This document shows, one piece after another, positions 24,545 through 34,527 of a DNA stretch of 64,000 nucleotides (the first letter of the stretch is position 1; each line of letters opens with the position of its first letter). This DNA comes from Moorella glycerini (GTDB lineage: Bacteria > Bacillota > DSM-521 > Neomoorellales > Neomoorellaceae). The stretch lies in assembly GCF_009735625.1 (NCBI RefSeq), contig NZ_CP046244.1, positions 2,294,001 to 2,358,000 on the forward strand, read 5' to 3'. A model generated the notes under the pieces. It worked only from the letters and a program-made list of their open reading frames with translations, did no database searches and was not told the DNA's origin. The translations under genes were made by a program, and so were the position numbers.

Positions 24545-25493
24545 GGCTTTAAAAACCCTGGGCCTGGCGGCGGCGATAACCATTATCCTGGGGCCGGCGG
24601 TGATTGCTGTCTTAAGGCGGTTGAAGGCCGGGCAGACAATTCGCAATGACGGCCCCCGCCGCCACTTGGCCAAAACCGGTACCCCGACGATGGGCGGCAT
24701 TTTATTTTTAACCGCCTTGACCATGGCTTCCCTGATAATGGCCCCGCTTTCACCGTTAATGTTATCGGCCCTGATCCTGACCTGGGGTTATGCTTTGATT
24801 GGCCTTGCTGACGATGGTTTGAAGGTAGTTTTTCACCGCCCTCTAGGCCTTTACGCCCGCCAGAAGCTGGGCGGCCAGGTGCTCCTGGGCCTGGTGGCCG
24901 GGGTGGTGGCCATGCTCTGGCTGGGCCGGGGCAGCGCCCTCCAGGTACCCTTAACCGGCTTAACCCTGGACCTGGGCTGGTCTTACCCGCTGCTGGCGGC
25001 CCTGCTCCTGGTGGCTACAACTAACGCCGTTAACCTGACGGATGGGCTGGACGGCCTGGCGGCCGGCATTACCCTCTGGGTGGCCCTGGCCTACGTTCTC
25101 ATAGCCCTGGCCGGCGGGGAGCGGGAGATGGTAATATTTGCTGCCGCCCTGGCGGGAGGATGTCTGGGTTTTTTAGCGTATAATTTTCATCCAGCGAAGG
25201 TTTTTATGGGTGATACGGGTTCCCTGGCCCTGGGGGCGGCCATCGGCTTCCTGGCCATTATGACCCGGACGGAACTGGTATTGCCGGTCCTGGGTGGGGT
25301 TTACGTTATCGAAGCCCTTTCGGTGATCCTGCAGGTAGCGTCCTTTCGCCTTACCGGCCGGCGCCTCTTTCGCATGAGCCCCCTGCACCATCACTTTGAA
25401 CTGGCCGGCTGGCCGGAAACGAGAGTAGTGCTTTTTTTCTGGTTCCTGGCCATAGTTCTGGCTGCAGCCGGGCTTTATGTTTTAACTATTTAA
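24537..25493 (+). CDS. mraY: phospho-MurNAc-pentapeptide transferase (lipid I synthase)
   Basis: 318 residues, ten-helix membrane enzyme that links phospho-MurNAc-pentapeptide to undecaprenyl phosphate. Motifs: KTGTPTMGG near residue 43, LADDGLK near 85, [13 protein letters not shown] near 165, and [10 protein letters not shown] and PLHHHFE toward the C-terminus. The ATG at 24537 follows GGAGGAGG and overlaps the end of murF by 8 bases; the frame is open further up but that part lies inside murF. Confidence 0.95.
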   Translation: MAEALKTLGLAAAITIILGPAVIAVLRRLKAGQTIRNDGPRRHLAKTGTPTMGGILFLTALTMASLIMAPLSPLMLSALILTWGYALIGLADDGLKVVFHRPLGLYARQKLGGQVLLGLVAGVVAMLWLGRGSALQVPLTGLTLDLGWSYPLLAALLLVATTNAVNLTDGLDGLAAGITLWVALAYVLIALAGGEREMVIFAAALAGGCLGFLAYNFHPAKVFMGDTGSLALGAAIGFLAIMTRTELVLPVLGGVYVIEALSVILQVASFRLTGRRLFRMSPLHHHFELAGWPETRVVLFFWFLAIVLAAAGLYVLTI

Positions 25494-25518
25494 AAGTGGA
25501 CAGGAAGAAGGTAGAAAA

Positions 25519-26928
25519 ATGTCCTGGCAGGGGAAAAAAGTACTGGTAGTAGGCCTGGGAAAAAGCGGCCGGGCAGCAGCAGCCGAACTGGCCCGGCTGG
25601 GCGCCAAGGTTACTGCCTGTGATTACAAATTGCTGGAGGGGGAAGAATTAGATGCTTTAAGCCGGGCCGGGGTGGAGCTTATCTTAGGCCGCTACCCGGA
25701 GGTAGCTTTGCTGCGACCCTACCTGGTGGTAACCAGTCCTGGCGTGCCCTCCTGGGAACCGCCCCTGGCCGAGGCGCGGCAACTGGGGATTCCCATCTGG
25801 AGTGAACTGGAGCTGGCCTATCGCCTGCTGCCGCCTGGGGTAAAGATAGCGGCCGTTACCGGGACCAACGGCAAGACAACTACTACGGCCCTGTGCGGCC
25901 AGATCCTCCAGGATGCCGGCCTGCCGGCGGTAGTGGGGGGTAATATCGGCATTCCCCTGGTAAAGGAAATAAGAGAGGTAATCCCGGAGGGCTATGTCGT
26001 CTGCGAGGTTAGCAGTTTCCAGCTGGAGGCCATAGCTGCTTTCCGCCCGCGGGTGGCAGTGATCCTGAATATTACCCCGGACCACCTGGACCGCCATGGA
26101 GATCTGGCCAGCTACATAGCTGTCAAAGCTCGCATCATGGCCTTTCAGGAGCCGGAAGATTTTGCCGTTTTAAATTACGATGACCCCGCGACCCGGGAAC
26201 TGGCTAACAAATCAAAAGCGCAGGTGTTATTTTTCAGCCGCCAGCAGCGGCTGGAGCGGGGAGCCTTTCTCAAAGACGACGTAATTTACGCCAATCTTGG
26301 CGGCGGGGAAGTCAAGCTGTGCCACCGGGAAGAGCTTTCTTTAAAAGGCAGCCATAATCTCGAGAACTGCCTGGCAGCTTCCCTGGTGGCCCTGGCCCTG
26401 GGGGTAAAGCCGGAACAGTTAATGGACACTCTAAAAACCTTCCCCGGCGTTCCCCACCGCCTGGAACGGGTAGCCGGGGTGGGCGGCGTCCTCTATATAA
26501 ACGATTCCAAAGGAACCAACCCCGAGGCTACCATGAAGGCCCTGGAGGCCTATCCCAACCCTCTGGTCCTTATTGCCGGGGGGAGAAACAAGGGTAGTGA
26601 CTTTACCCCGCTGGCCCGGAAAATGGCCGGCCGGGTTAAGTACCTGGTCCTGGTGGGCGAAGCGGCTCCGGACCTGGAGCAGGCAGCCAGGGGGGCAGGG
26701 ATTAAGCATATTTACCGGGCCTCCGACTTTAAAGATGCCGTCCTGGAGGCAGCCCGGCGAGCCTTACCGGGGGACATCGTCATGCTCTCGCCGGCCTGCG
26801 CCAGCTGGGATATGTTTAAAAACTACGAAGAACGGGGCGACCTGTTTAAAAGTATAGTACTTGAACTGGCAGGAAACAGCTACGGAGGAGTCATTCATGG
26901 CGGCGAGCCGCAACCATCGAAAGAATGA
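25519..26928 (+). CDS. murD: UDP-MurNAc-L-Ala D-Glu ligase, C-terminus remodelled by a repeat
   Basis: 469 residues; adds D-glutamate to UDP-MurNAc-Ala. The P-loop [11 protein letters not shown] near residue 117, [10 protein letters not shown] near 182 and the late [17 protein letters not shown] are intact. A normal MurD would end shortly after the FKSIVLEL segment. Here about 19 extra residues ([19 protein letters not shown]) follow, and the last part and the TGA come from the left end of repeat copy B (26925). The extension is probably tolerated, since the conserved C-terminal motif is complete. Confidence 0.94.
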   Translation: MSWQGKKVLVVGLGKSGRAAAAELARLGAKVTACDYKLLEGEELDALSRAGVELILGRYPEVALLRPYLVVTSPGVPSWEPPLAEARQLGIPIWSELELAYRLLPPGVKIAAVTGTNGKTTTTALCGQILQDAGLPAVVGGNIGIPLVKEIREVIPEGYVVCEVSSFQLEAIAAFRPRVAVILNITPDHLDRHGDLASYIAVKARIMAFQEPEDFAVLNYDDPATRELANKSKAQVLFFSRQQRLERGAFLKDDVIYANLGGGEVKLCHREELSLKGSHNLENCLAASLVALALGVKPEQLMDTLKTFPGVPHRLERVAGVGGVLYINDSKGTNPEATMKALEAYPNPLVLIAGGRNKGSDFTPLARKMAGRVKYLVLVGEAAPDLEQAARGAGIKHIYRASDFKDAVLEAARRALPGDIVMLSPACASWDMFKNYEERGDLFKSIVLELAGNSYGGVIHGGEPQPSKE

Positions 26929-26953
26929 AAATTGCGGGCTGGCATTTGTCTGA
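26897..26953 (+). other. possible leader peptide ORF spanning the left end of copy B
   Basis: ATG (26897) with GGAGGAG 6 bases before it encodes [18 protein letters not shown] and stops at 26951. The frame at 21368 (before copy A) begins MAVSRHQRGHENAWLAFVGSE, and the one at 45399 (copy C) reads MPLTRHHQKDENNGLAFVWSE, then stop. The copies before copies A and B also share the ribosome site. Whether the peptide is made, or the match only reflects DNA-level homology, is open. Confidence 0.35.
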
Positions 26954-27166
26954 AGCGAGCGAGCTTCTACCGAGCGGCGAAGCGGCCGCAGGCTGTGCCG
27001 CGGAGCGAGGGCGGGGCCGAGGACAGAGAGGCCTTCGGCCGGATTCTAAAGGCAAGGATGCCGAATAGGCCGGGAACCCCGCCTTAAGCCCTGGCTGAGC
27101 CATAGGCCGCTCCGCGAGGACTTTGGTGCGAGCCAGACAATGCCAGCCTGTAACAAAGTTATTTTC
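26925..27166 (+). repeat. structured element, copy B, between murD and ftsW
   Basis: 242 bases. ATGAAAAT (26925-26932), arm GGCTGGCATTTGT (26937-26949) paired with ACAATGCCAGCC (27137-27148), end TTATTTTC (27159-27166) followed by GGGGGAGGT, the ribosome site of ftsW. CCGAGGAC (27017-27024), GGGAACCCCGCC and GAGCCATAG (27097-27105) are in the same order as in copy A. Its TGA is the stop codon of murD. Confidence 0.75.
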
Positions 27167-27182
27167 GGGGGAGGTAATCATC

Positions 27183-28277
27183 ATGCGCCGTAGGGCAGGG
27201 CCCATTGATTTCTGGATCTTACTGCCGGCTGTGCTCCTGCTCGGGATAGGGATTATCATGGTTTTCAGCGCCAGCGCCCTTACTTCCTCCTACAACTATG
27301 GCGATGCCTTCTACTTTTTAAAACGCCAGCTGGCCTGGTCGGCCATAGGCTTGAGCGGGCTTTTTTTTACCATGCAATGCGACTACACCCATTTACGCCG
27401 CCTGGCAACGCCTTTTCTGGGCCTGGCCATTATCCTCCTGATGCTGGTCTTAATTATCGGCACCGCTTCCCGAGGTTCGGCCCGCTGGCTGGGAGTAGGC
27501 TCCCTGAGTTTCCAGCCTTCGGAAACCATTAAACTAGCCATGGTCATCTTCCTGGCAGCCAGCCTGGCCCAGAACCGCCAGCGCCTCCATTCCCTGGCGC
27601 AGGGGATAGGTCCCTATCTTGCCCTGATGGCCCTGGTTTGTCTCTTAATCCTGGCTCAGCCCGACCTTGGCACGGCTGTGGCCGTGGCCGGGACCACCTA
27701 CCTGATGTTGATGGTAGCCGGGGCCGATAAGGGTCACCTGGCTCTCCTGGCGGCCCTGGGGGTAGCGGCAGTGGCCCTGGCCATTGTCATTGCCCCTTAC
27801 CGCATGGCCCGCTTTACGGCCTTTCTAGACCCCTGGGCTGACCCCCAGGGGAAGGGTTACCAGACCATCCAGTCCCTGCTGGCCATTGGCTCCGGCGGCC
27901 TCTTCGGTACCGGCCTGGGCCAGGGACGCCAGAAGCTCTATTATGTCCCCGAAAACCATACGGACTTTATCTTTGCCATCCTCAGCGAAGAGCTGGGGTT
28001 TATCGGCGCCGCCCTGGTGGTTATCCTGTTTTTAATCCTGGTCTGGCGGGGTTTCCATACGGCCTTTAAAGCTCCCGATGCCTTTGGCAGTTTCCTGGCC
28101 GCCGGCCTGACCATTATGCTGGCCCTCCAGGCCCTGATCAATATGGGGGTGGTCACCGGCCTGCTGCCGGTAACGGGGATTACCCTGCCCCTGCTCAGCT
28201 ACGGCGGTTCTTCCTTGATCTTTTCCTTACTGGGTGTCGGCATCTTACTCAATATATCCCGCTATGCCCAGCACTGA
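27183..28277 (+). CDS. ftsW: SEDS peptidoglycan glycosyltransferase FtsW/SpoVE
   Basis: 364 residues, ten predicted membrane helices, SEDS family. It polymerises lipid II at the septum together with the class B PBP encoded at 19050. Typical segments: MVFSASALTS near the N-terminus, ARGSARWLGVGSLSFQPSE-like loop, the LFGTGLGQGRQKLYYVPENHTDFIFA region and the final LPLLSYGGSS. The ATG at 27183 follows GGGGGAGGT from repeat copy B; an earlier in-frame GTG lies inside the repeat. FtsW and SpoVE cannot be told apart; only one SEDS gene is in the cluster. Confidence 0.92.
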   Translation: MRRRAGPIDFWILLPAVLLLGIGIIMVFSASALTSSYNYGDAFYFLKRQLAWSAIGLSGLFFTMQCDYTHLRRLATPFLGLAIILLMLVLIIGTASRGSARWLGVGSLSFQPSETIKLAMVIFLAASLAQNRQRLHSLAQGIGPYLALMALVCLLILAQPDLGTAVAVAGTTYLMLMVAGADKGHLALLAALGVAAVALAIVIAPYRMARFTAFLDPWADPQGKGYQTIQSLLAIGSGGLFGTGLGQGRQKLYYVPENHTDFIFAILSEELGFIGAALVVILFLILVWRGFHTAFKAPDAFGSFLAAGLTIMLALQALINMGVVTGLLPVTGITLPLLSYGGSSLIFSLLGVGILLNISRYAQH

Positions 28278-28313
28278 CTCGTACGCCAGTGCTGGATTAG
28301 AGGTGACCTGACT

Positions 28314-29435
28314 TTGCGAATTATTATTACCGGCGGGGGCACCGGGGGTCACGTCTACCCGGCCCTGGCCATTGCCCGGGGCCTGCACCAGGCCCGGCCG
28401 GAGGCAGAATTATTGTATATTGGTACAGCCAGGGGGCTGGAAGCAGATGTTGTCCCCAGGGCTGGCCTGCCTTTTGCAACCATTACCGTCCAGGGACTGG
28501 AGCGGCGCCGTATCTGGAAAAACGTTCCTGCCCTGGCGAAAATAATCCGGGGCCTGGGGGAAGCCTGGTTCCAGGTGCGGCGCTTCCGGCCTGAGCTGGT
28601 TGTAGGTACCGGCGGCTACGTCAGTGGCCCGGTGTGCTTGGCCGCGGCCCTGCAGGGCATACCGGTGGTTCTCCATGAACAGAATGCCTTTCCCGGCCTG
28701 ACCAACCGCCTGCTGGCTACCATGGCCCGGGCCGTTTGCCTGACCTTCCCCGAGGCGGCCGGCCGTTTCTCCCGCCGCGCCCGACTGGTAACCACGGGCC
28801 TGCCGGTACGACCGGAAATTCTCCGGGCCGACCGTAGCGTTAGCCGCCAGCAACTGGGGCTCCGGGAAGCCCAGTTATTCATAGTGGTTGTCGGCGGCAG
28901 CCAGGGGGCCAAAAGCATTAATCAAGCCATGTTGCCGGTATTGAAAGAATTGGCCGGGCGGCCTGCCGTGAGTATACTCCAGGTAACAGGGCGCCGTGAC
29001 TACGAAGTTTACCTGCAGCAGGTCCGGGAACGGGGAATAGACCTGGACAAATATGGCAATATTACCATTAAACCCTATATTTATGATCTGGAACATGCCC
29101 TGGCGGCAGCCGACCTGGTAATCGGGCGGGCAGGGGCTTCTTTTTTGGCAGAGATCCTGGCCAGGGGCTTGCCTTCCATCTTGATCCCTTACCCCCACGC
29201 TGCCGCCAACCACCAGGAGTATAACGCCCGCGCTGTGGCCAGGAAGGGGGCGGCCATCCTCATCCTGGACCGGGAACTTAAAGGCGGACGTCTCCACCAG
29301 GCCATCAACCATCTCCTGGCTGATCGCGGGCGCCTGCAGGCCATGGCAGCAGCAGCGGTGAGATTGGGCCGGCCTGATGCCCTGGAGGCCATCTTAGAGG
29401 TAATTTTAGCTGAACTGGACAGATCTAAAGGTTAA
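28314..29435 (+). CDS. murG: lipid II synthase (GlcNAc transferase)
   Basis: 373 residues, peripheral membrane glycosyltransferase (GT28) adding GlcNAc to lipid I. The N-terminal GGGTGGHVYPALAIA loop, HEQNAFPGLTNR near residue 124, GGSQGAKSIN near 195 and GRAGASFLAEI in the C-terminal domain are diagnostic. TTG start, 7 bases after AGGTGA. A hairpin CCAGCACTG / CAGTGCTGG spans the end of ftsW just before it. Confidence 0.95.
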   Translation: MRIIITGGGTGGHVYPALAIARGLHQARPEAELLYIGTARGLEADVVPRAGLPFATITVQGLERRRIWKNVPALAKIIRGLGEAWFQVRRFRPELVVGTGGYVSGPVCLAAALQGIPVVLHEQNAFPGLTNRLLATMARAVCLTFPEAAGRFSRRARLVTTGLPVRPEILRADRSVSRQQLGLREAQLFIVVVGGSQGAKSINQAMLPVLKELAGRPAVSILQVTGRRDYEVYLQQVRERGIDLDKYGNITIKPYIYDLEHALAAADLVIGRAGASFLAEILARGLPSILIPYPHAAANHQEYNARAVARKGAAILILDRELKGGRLHQAINHLLADRGRLQAMAAAAVRLGRPDALEAILEVILAELDRSKG

Positions 29436-29603
29436 ATTCAACACAGGACAAGCTCATGCCCTGCCTTGTTATCCTCCCATGCCAGTAGCCGGCCTCACGG
29501 ATGGCGAGCAAGGGAGGACACCTCTGCCCAGGCACCTGTTATGCAGGCTATGCATATGATGCAAATGTAGCAGCCAGGGCGGGAGGAGCTCCGCAGGAAG
29601 GAG
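29436..29603 (+). other. 168-base spacer between murG and murC
   Basis: No gene is seen, only short frames and small dyads (for example around CCTGTTATGCAGG). It carries GGAAGGAG for murC at its end. Nothing recognisable otherwise. Confidence 0.5.
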
Positions 29604-31022
29604 ATGAAAGATTTGGGAGCAGGGGGTTGGACCCACTTCGTCGGCATTGGCGGGGTGGGTATGAGTGGCCTGGCCCAGCTGTTGCTGGTCCAGGGTTACC
29701 GGGTATCCGGCTCGGACCTCAAGGAAAATCATTTTACCCGGCAACTGGCAGCGCAGGGTGCTGTAATCTACCATCGCCATGAAGCCGGGAATATAGCTCC
29801 CGCGGTACAGGAGGTTGTTATATCCTCGGCAGTGCCGCCTGACAATCCGGAAGTTATTGCCGCCCGCCACCGGGGTTTACCCGTTATCAAGCGCGGGGAA
29901 CTGCTGGCCCGGCTATTTAACGCCCGGCGTGGTATTGCTGTGGCCGGTGCTCACGGTAAAACCACGACTTCGGCCCTGGTAGCTCTGGCCCTGAAGGAAG
30001 CCGGCCTGGACCCGGCAGCCGTTATTGGCGGTTATGTCCGCGAATTTGAGAGCAATACCCTGCCGGGGAGGGGACCTTATTTTGTCGCCGAGGCCGATGA
30101 AAGCGACGGTTCTTTTTTATGGCTAAAGCCGGAAATCGCCCTGGTAACCAATATTGAGAGTGATCACCTGGATCACTACGGTAGCCTGGAAAGGATCGTC
30201 GCCGCCTTTGCCGCATTTTTGGACCAGGTCCGGCCGGGTGGCAAGGCCGTTTTATGTACCGAAGATCCCCGGGTGGCGGAGATTGCTGCCGGGAGCGGGC
30301 GGGTGGTAATTACTTATGGCTTTAGTGGTGAGCCCGATTACCGGGCCGGCGAAGTAACCTTGAGTGGCCTGGGGGGACGCGCTGGCATATATTACCATAA
30401 CCACTACCTGGGAGAACTGGTTTTGAAGGTACCGGGGCGTCATAATATTTTGAATGCCCTGGGGGCTATCGCGGTAGCCCACCAGCTGGAGATACCTTTT
30501 CCGGTCATCGCCCGGGCCCTGGGGGCTTTTCGGGGTGTAGGCCGGCGCTTTGAGGTCCTCTGGGATGATGGTACTACCCGGGTGGTTGATGACTATGCTC
30601 ACCACCCGACGGAAATCGAGGCTACCCTGGCGGCGGCCGGCCAGGTGGGAGCGCAACGGGTAGTGGCCGTCTTCCAGCCCCACCGTTATACCCGGACCTA
30701 TCACCTCTACCGGGAATTCGGTCGTGCCTTTAACCGGGCTGATGTCGTTATTATTAATGATATTTATGCGGCCGGGGAAGAGCCCCTGGACGGAGTAACT
30801 TCCCGGCTCATTCTGGACGAAATCAAAAGAAACGGGCACCCGCAAGTCTATTACCTGCCTACCCTGGAAGAAACAGTGGCCTTTCTAAAAAAATCCTGTA
30901 CTGCCGGGGACCTGATTTTAACCATGGGCGCAGGTGATATCTGGCGGGTAGGGGTTGAGCTGGCCCGCTTCCTGGCGGCGCAACAGGCTTTATCTGAGGT
31001 GGGCGCTGGCAGATGCATTTAG
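29604..31022 (+). CDS. murC: UDP-MurNAc L-alanine ligase
   Basis: 472 residues; first amino-acid ligase of the wall precursor pathway. Residues from about 11 read [14 protein letters not shown] (UDP-binding Rossmann start), then the P-loop [11 protein letters not shown] near 110, [20 protein letters not shown] and [18 protein letters not shown] precedes the ATG. The end overlaps murB by 10 bases. Confidence 0.95.
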   Translation: MKDLGAGGWTHFVGIGGVGMSGLAQLLLVQGYRVSGSDLKENHFTRQLAAQGAVIYHRHEAGNIAPAVQEVVISSAVPPDNPEVIAARHRGLPVIKRGELLARLFNARRGIAVAGAHGKTTTSALVALALKEAGLDPAAVIGGYVREFESNTLPGRGPYFVAEADESDGSFLWLKPEIALVTNIESDHLDHYGSLERIVAAFAAFLDQVRPGGKAVLCTEDPRVAEIAAGSGRVVITYGFSGEPDYRAGEVTLSGLGGRAGIYYHNHYLGELVLKVPGRHNILNALGAIAVAHQLEIPFPVIARALGAFRGVGRRFEVLWDDGTTRVVDDYAHHPTEIEATLAAAGQVGAQRVVAVFQPHRYTRTYHLYREFGRAFNRADVVIINDIYAAGEEPLDGVTSRLILDEIKRNGHPQVYYLPTLEETVAFLKKSCTAGDLILTMGAGDIWRVGVELARFLAAQQALSEVGAGRCI

Positions 31023-31921
31023 CGACCCTGGCGCGCGAACTACAGCAGGGTTTACGGGGAGAAGTATTGATCAACGAACCCCTGGCCCGCCACACAACCT
31101 GGCGCATAGGCGGGCCGGCCGATTTGCTCGCCCGGCCCGCAACCAGGGAAGAACTTGATTTTTGCCTGGGTTTCGCGAGGCAAAAGGGTTTACCCCTGCA
31201 TATTATGGGTAACGGCTCCAATCTTTTAGTTCGTGATGGTGGTGTCCGCGGCCTGGTGGTCCAGACCAGAGCCTGGCGCCAGGTTCTGGTCCAGGGCCGG
31301 GTCATAAGGGCTTGCGCCGGCACCCTCATTGCCCGGGTGCTAGATGTAGCCGGCCGGGCCGGCCTGGGGGGCCTGGAGTTTGCTGCCGGCATCCCGGCTA
31401 CCATTGGCGGGGCCGTGGTGATGAATGCCGGTACCCCGGAGGGCTGCCTGGGAGATATTGTCCGGGGGGTGGAGGTAATTGCCCCGGACGGCAGCCGGCA
31501 TTACCTGGAGCGTCGGGAGATAACCTTTAGCTACCGCTCCAGTTCCTTACGCCGGGAGGGGACGGTAGTGGCCGTCGATTTAGCAATGACTGCCGGTGAT
31601 CCCCGGGTAATCCAGGAGAGGGTGCGAAAAAATCTCGAGGGACGGCGGGCCAGGCAGCCCCTGGAATGGCCCAATGCCGGCAGCGTCTTTAAAAACCCGG
31701 CGGGCTATTATGCGGGTCAACTGATTGAAGAGGTGGAGGCCAAGGGGTGGCAGGCCGGCCAGGCGCAGGTGTCGACCAAACACGCTAACTTTATCATTAA
31801 CCTGGGGGGGGCTACGGCTGCCGATGTCCTGGAACTCATAGCCAGGATCCAGGAGGCGGTAGCCAGGGCTTTCGGGATCAACCTGGAACTCGAAGTGGAA
31901 ATTTGGGGTGATAGCCAGTAA
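31013..31921 (+). CDS. murB: UDP-N-acetylenolpyruvoylglucosamine reductase
   Basis: 302 residues, FAD enzyme reducing the enolpyruvyl product of MurA to UDP-MurNAc with NADPH. FAD-binding segments [12 protein letters not shown] and [21 protein letters not shown], the YRSS motif with catalytic Ser, and the C-terminal [11 protein letters not shown] and KHANFIIN are all present. It has the short type II form used by Gram-positives. It starts within the end of murC. Confidence 0.95.
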   Translation: MHLATLARELQQGLRGEVLINEPLARHTTWRIGGPADLLARPATREELDFCLGFARQKGLPLHIMGNGSNLLVRDGGVRGLVVQTRAWRQVLVQGRVIRACAGTLIARVLDVAGRAGLGGLEFAAGIPATIGGAVVMNAGTPEGCLGDIVRGVEVIAPDGSRHYLERREITFSYRSSSLRREGTVVAVDLAMTAGDPRVIQERVRKNLEGRRARQPLEWPNAGSVFKNPAGYYAGQLIEEVEAKGWQAGQAQVSTKHANFIINLGGATAADVLELIARIQEAVARAFGINLELEVEIWGDSQ

Positions 31922-31982
31922 CTGGAGTGGCTACTATCCTGGCGGCTAACCGCCGTAAGCCGTATTTTTGGAGGGATAGGCC

Positions 31983-33239
31983 TTGGAGTGTCTGGTCATC
32001 AATGGGGGGCGACGCCTGGAAGGGGTGGTGGCCGTCAACGGGGCCAAAAATGCGGCTTTACCCATTATGGCGGCCATGCTCCTGGCAACAGGCGAGTGCA
32101 CTTTGAGGCGGGTACCCAGTCTGCAGGATGTTACTGTGATGGCGGCTGTCATCCGCTCCCTGGGACTAAAGATAGAACGGAGTAATACTACCCTGCATGT
32201 GAGCCCGGCAACGGTTACGTTGCCCGAAGTACCGGCGGACTTGATGCGGCAACTCAGGGCTTCCAACCTGGTCATGGGCCCCCTCCTTGGTCGCTATCAC
32301 TACTTCCGGGTTCCCTATCCCGGCGGTTGTGCCATCGGCTCCCGGCCCATGGACCTGCACCTGAAAGGTTTTACGGCCATGGGCGCTGAAGTAACGGAAA
32401 GACAGGGCTACATTGAGGCCAGGACGACCGGCCTCCAGGGAACTACCATCTACCTGGACTTTCCCAGCGTCGGGGCGACAGAAAACCTGATGATGGCCGC
32501 CGTCCTGGCTGAGGGGGTTACCATCCTCCACAATGCCGCCCGGGAACCGGAAATCGTCGACCTGCAGGATTTCCTTAATAGCCTGGGAGCCCGGATTCAA
32601 GGCGCCGGCCAGGATACCATCCGCATTGAAGGGGTTAAAGAGCTTAAACAGGCAGACTACCAGATTATCCCGGACCGCATTGAAGCCGGCACCTTCCTGG
32701 CGGCAGCGGCCGGAACCGGCGGCGATGTATTTGTGCAGGATTGCCAGGCGGAACACCTCCTGGCCGTCCTGGCCAAGCTAACAGAGATGGGGGCGAGGAT
32801 TACGGTTAAAAGGGACGGCATTCGCCTCCAGGGGCCGGCACGTTTAAAGGCCGTCGACTGTAAGACTTTACCCTACCCGGGTTTTCCTACCGATATGCAG
32901 CCCCAGCTCATGGCCCTGATGACGGTAGCCAGCGGGACCAGCGTTCTGGTGGAGAGCATCTTTGAAAATCGTTTCAAACATGCCGCTGAATTACGGCGTC
33001 TGGGAGCCGATATTAAAATTGAAGGGCGGGTAGCAGTAATCAACGGCGTCCCGGGACTAAGCGGCTGCCTGGTGGAAGCTTCCGACCTGCGGGCCGGGGC
33101 GGCCCTGGTAATTGCCGGTCTCATGGCCGAAGGGCAAACCCGGTTGGAAGGCGTTTACCACCTGGACCGGGGCTATGAACAACTGGAAGTCCGCCTCAGG
33201 AGCTTGGGGGCGGATATCCGGCGACAGAATGGAAAGTAA
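31983..33239 (+). CDS. murA: UDP-GlcNAc 1-carboxyvinyltransferase
   Basis: 418 residues; transfers enolpyruvate to UDP-GlcNAc, the first committed step of peptidoglycan synthesis. NGAKNAALPIMAA near the N-terminus and the catalytic Cys (C116, in GGCAIGSRP), the fosfomycin target, are present, so it is of the Cys and not the Asp type. TTG start after GGAGGG. A small GGCGG-CTAA-CCGCC hairpin (31941-31954) lies between murB and murA. Confidence 0.95.
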   Translation: MECLVINGGRRLEGVVAVNGAKNAALPIMAAMLLATGECTLRRVPSLQDVTVMAAVIRSLGLKIERSNTTLHVSPATVTLPEVPADLMRQLRASNLVMGPLLGRYHYFRVPYPGGCAIGSRPMDLHLKGFTAMGAEVTERQGYIEARTTGLQGTTIYLDFPSVGATENLMMAAVLAEGVTILHNAAREPEIVDLQDFLNSLGARIQGAGQDTIRIEGVKELKQADYQIIPDRIEAGTFLAAAAGTGGDVFVQDCQAEHLLAVLAKLTEMGARITVKRDGIRLQGPARLKAVDCKTLPYPGFPTDMQPQLMALMTVASGTSVLVESIFENRFKHAAELRRLGADIKIEGRVAVINGVPGLSGCLVEASDLRAGAALVIAGLMAEGQTRLEGVYHLDRGYEQLEVRLRSLGADIRRQNGK

Positions 33240-33240
33240 G

Positions 33241-33275
33241 GGGTAAGAAGTTAGAAGACGTCTCACTTCTTACCC
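33241..33275 (+). terminator. hairpin after murA
   Basis: GGGTAAGAAGT (33241-33251) pairs perfectly with ACTTCTTACCC (33265-33275). The loop contains a further palindrome, AGACGTCT. There is no T-run after it. With the promoter just downstream it looks like a transcription-unit boundary. Confidence 0.55.
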
Positions 33276-33284
33276 TCCATCTAG

Positions 33285-33312
33285 TGGACAGGCCTTCATT
33301 TTCTGGTATAAT
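33285..33312 (+). promoter_or_regulatory. sigma-A promoter for ftsQ-sbp-ftsA-ftsZ
   Basis: TGGACA (33285-33290), 16-base spacer, perfect TATAAT (33307-33312), 21 bases before the ftsQ ATG. It would let the division genes be transcribed apart from the wall genes upstream. Confidence 0.7.
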
Positions 33313-33333
33313 GGCAGTAAATGAGGTGGGTAG

Positions 33334-34104
33334 ATGGTTGTCCAGGCCCATTCACCCCGGGTTTACCGGCGGCGCCGGCAGCGGGTGCGCCGATTATTGT
33401 TTTTCTTGTTAACGGTAGTGGCCTTATTTTATTTTATCCATTCTGGTTTCTTTAGCCTGGAAAACATAGAGATTACCGGAAACAAGTATATCCCAACGGC
33501 TGAATTGGAAAATTTAATTGGCGTGGCCAGGGGCATTAACCTCTGGCAGGTGGATACTGCCGCGATAGCCAAACGCCTGGCCACCCATCCCCTGGTAGCT
33601 AAGGCCAGGGTAAGTCGTCGCTGGCCCCGCACCCTGGCCGTCCAGATCGAGGAAAGGACACCGGTGGCTATCCTGGTGCAGGATGGTAGCTTTTTACTGG
33701 TCGATGGCAGCGGTGTGGTCATGGAAAGGATACCGCGTATAGGCCACTTACAGTTGCCACTCATTTCCGGGCTGGGCAAGCTGGAGAACACCGGTCCCGG
33801 CAGGGAGATTAACCATGCCGGCCTGCAGGCTGCCCTGGCAGTGATCCGGCAGATGCCACCTGGAGATTTAAACCAGCTGCAGGAAATAATAGCCTCTTCC
33901 CCTGTTAACCTGCAGCTAATCTGGGCGGGCAATATCCTGGTCAAGTTTGGCGACGGGCAACAGGTGGCGGAAAAGTTCAGCAGGTTGCATGAAGCCCTCC
34001 AGGGCCTTGCCGGCAGGGAGGCTGTTGATTATATTGATGTTAGCTTTGCGGGAGCGCCGGTAGTAAAATTTAACCAGCCTGAAAAACAGGGGAAGAAGGG
34101 ATGA
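33334..34104 (+). CDS. ftsQ: cell division protein FtsQ/DivIB
   Basis: 256 residues: short basic cytoplasmic tail, one membrane helix at about 28-45, then a POTRA domain (IEITGNKYIPTAELENLIGV) and a beta domain. It is part of the FtsQLB complex in the divisome. Place between murA and sbp/ftsA supports the call. Confidence 0.9.
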   Translation: MVVQAHSPRVYRRRRQRVRRLLFFLLTVVALFYFIHSGFFSLENIEITGNKYIPTAELENLIGVARGINLWQVDTAAIAKRLATHPLVAKARVSRRWPRTLAVQIEERTPVAILVQDGSFLLVDGSGVVMERIPRIGHLQLPLISGLGKLENTGPGREINHAGLQAALAVIRQMPPGDLNQLQEIIASSPVNLQLIWAGNILVKFGDGQQVAEKFSRLHEALQGLAGREAVDYIDVSFAGAPVVKFNQPEKQGKKG

Positions 34105-34110
34105 AGAAAG

Positions 34111-34440
34111 ATGTGGATACCCTTAATCGGCCTTATCTTAGGAGTATTGATGGGCCTCCTGCTGCCCGTAAAGATACCGGTCGTCTACAGCAAGTATATG
34201 TCGGTGGCCGTCCTGGCGGCCCTGGATTCCGTTTTTGGGGGCTTGAGGGCCAGCATGGAGGAGAACTTTGATAATGCCATTTTCCTGACGGGCTTTTTTT
34301 CCAATACTTTGCTGGCAGCCTTTTTAGCCTATATAGGTGACCAGCTGGGGGTTGAGCTATATCTGGCGGCCGTCCTGGTCTTTGGCGTGCGTTTATTCCA
34401 GAACCTGGCTATCATCCGGCGCCATTTGCTAAAAAGGTAA
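34111..34440 (+). CDS. sbp: small basic protein Sbp (DUF1290)
   Basis: 109 residues with three hydrophobic helices and the family segment YMSVAVLAALDSVFGGLRA. Sbp lies before ftsA or ftsZ in many Gram-positives; its function is not established. Six bases separate it from ftsQ. Confidence 0.85.
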   Translation: MWIPLIGLILGVLMGLLLPVKIPVVYSKYMSVAVLAALDSVFGGLRASMEENFDNAIFLTGFFSNTLLAAFLAYIGDQLGVELYLAAVLVFGVRLFQNLAIIRRHLLKR

Positions 34441-34527
34441 GAAAATCTATTGCAAAAAAAGGGAAAGCGGAAGTTATGTTGAATTCTCCTTCTTAAAGAA
34501 GGCCGGGGAGCCTGGAGGTGCCAGAGT

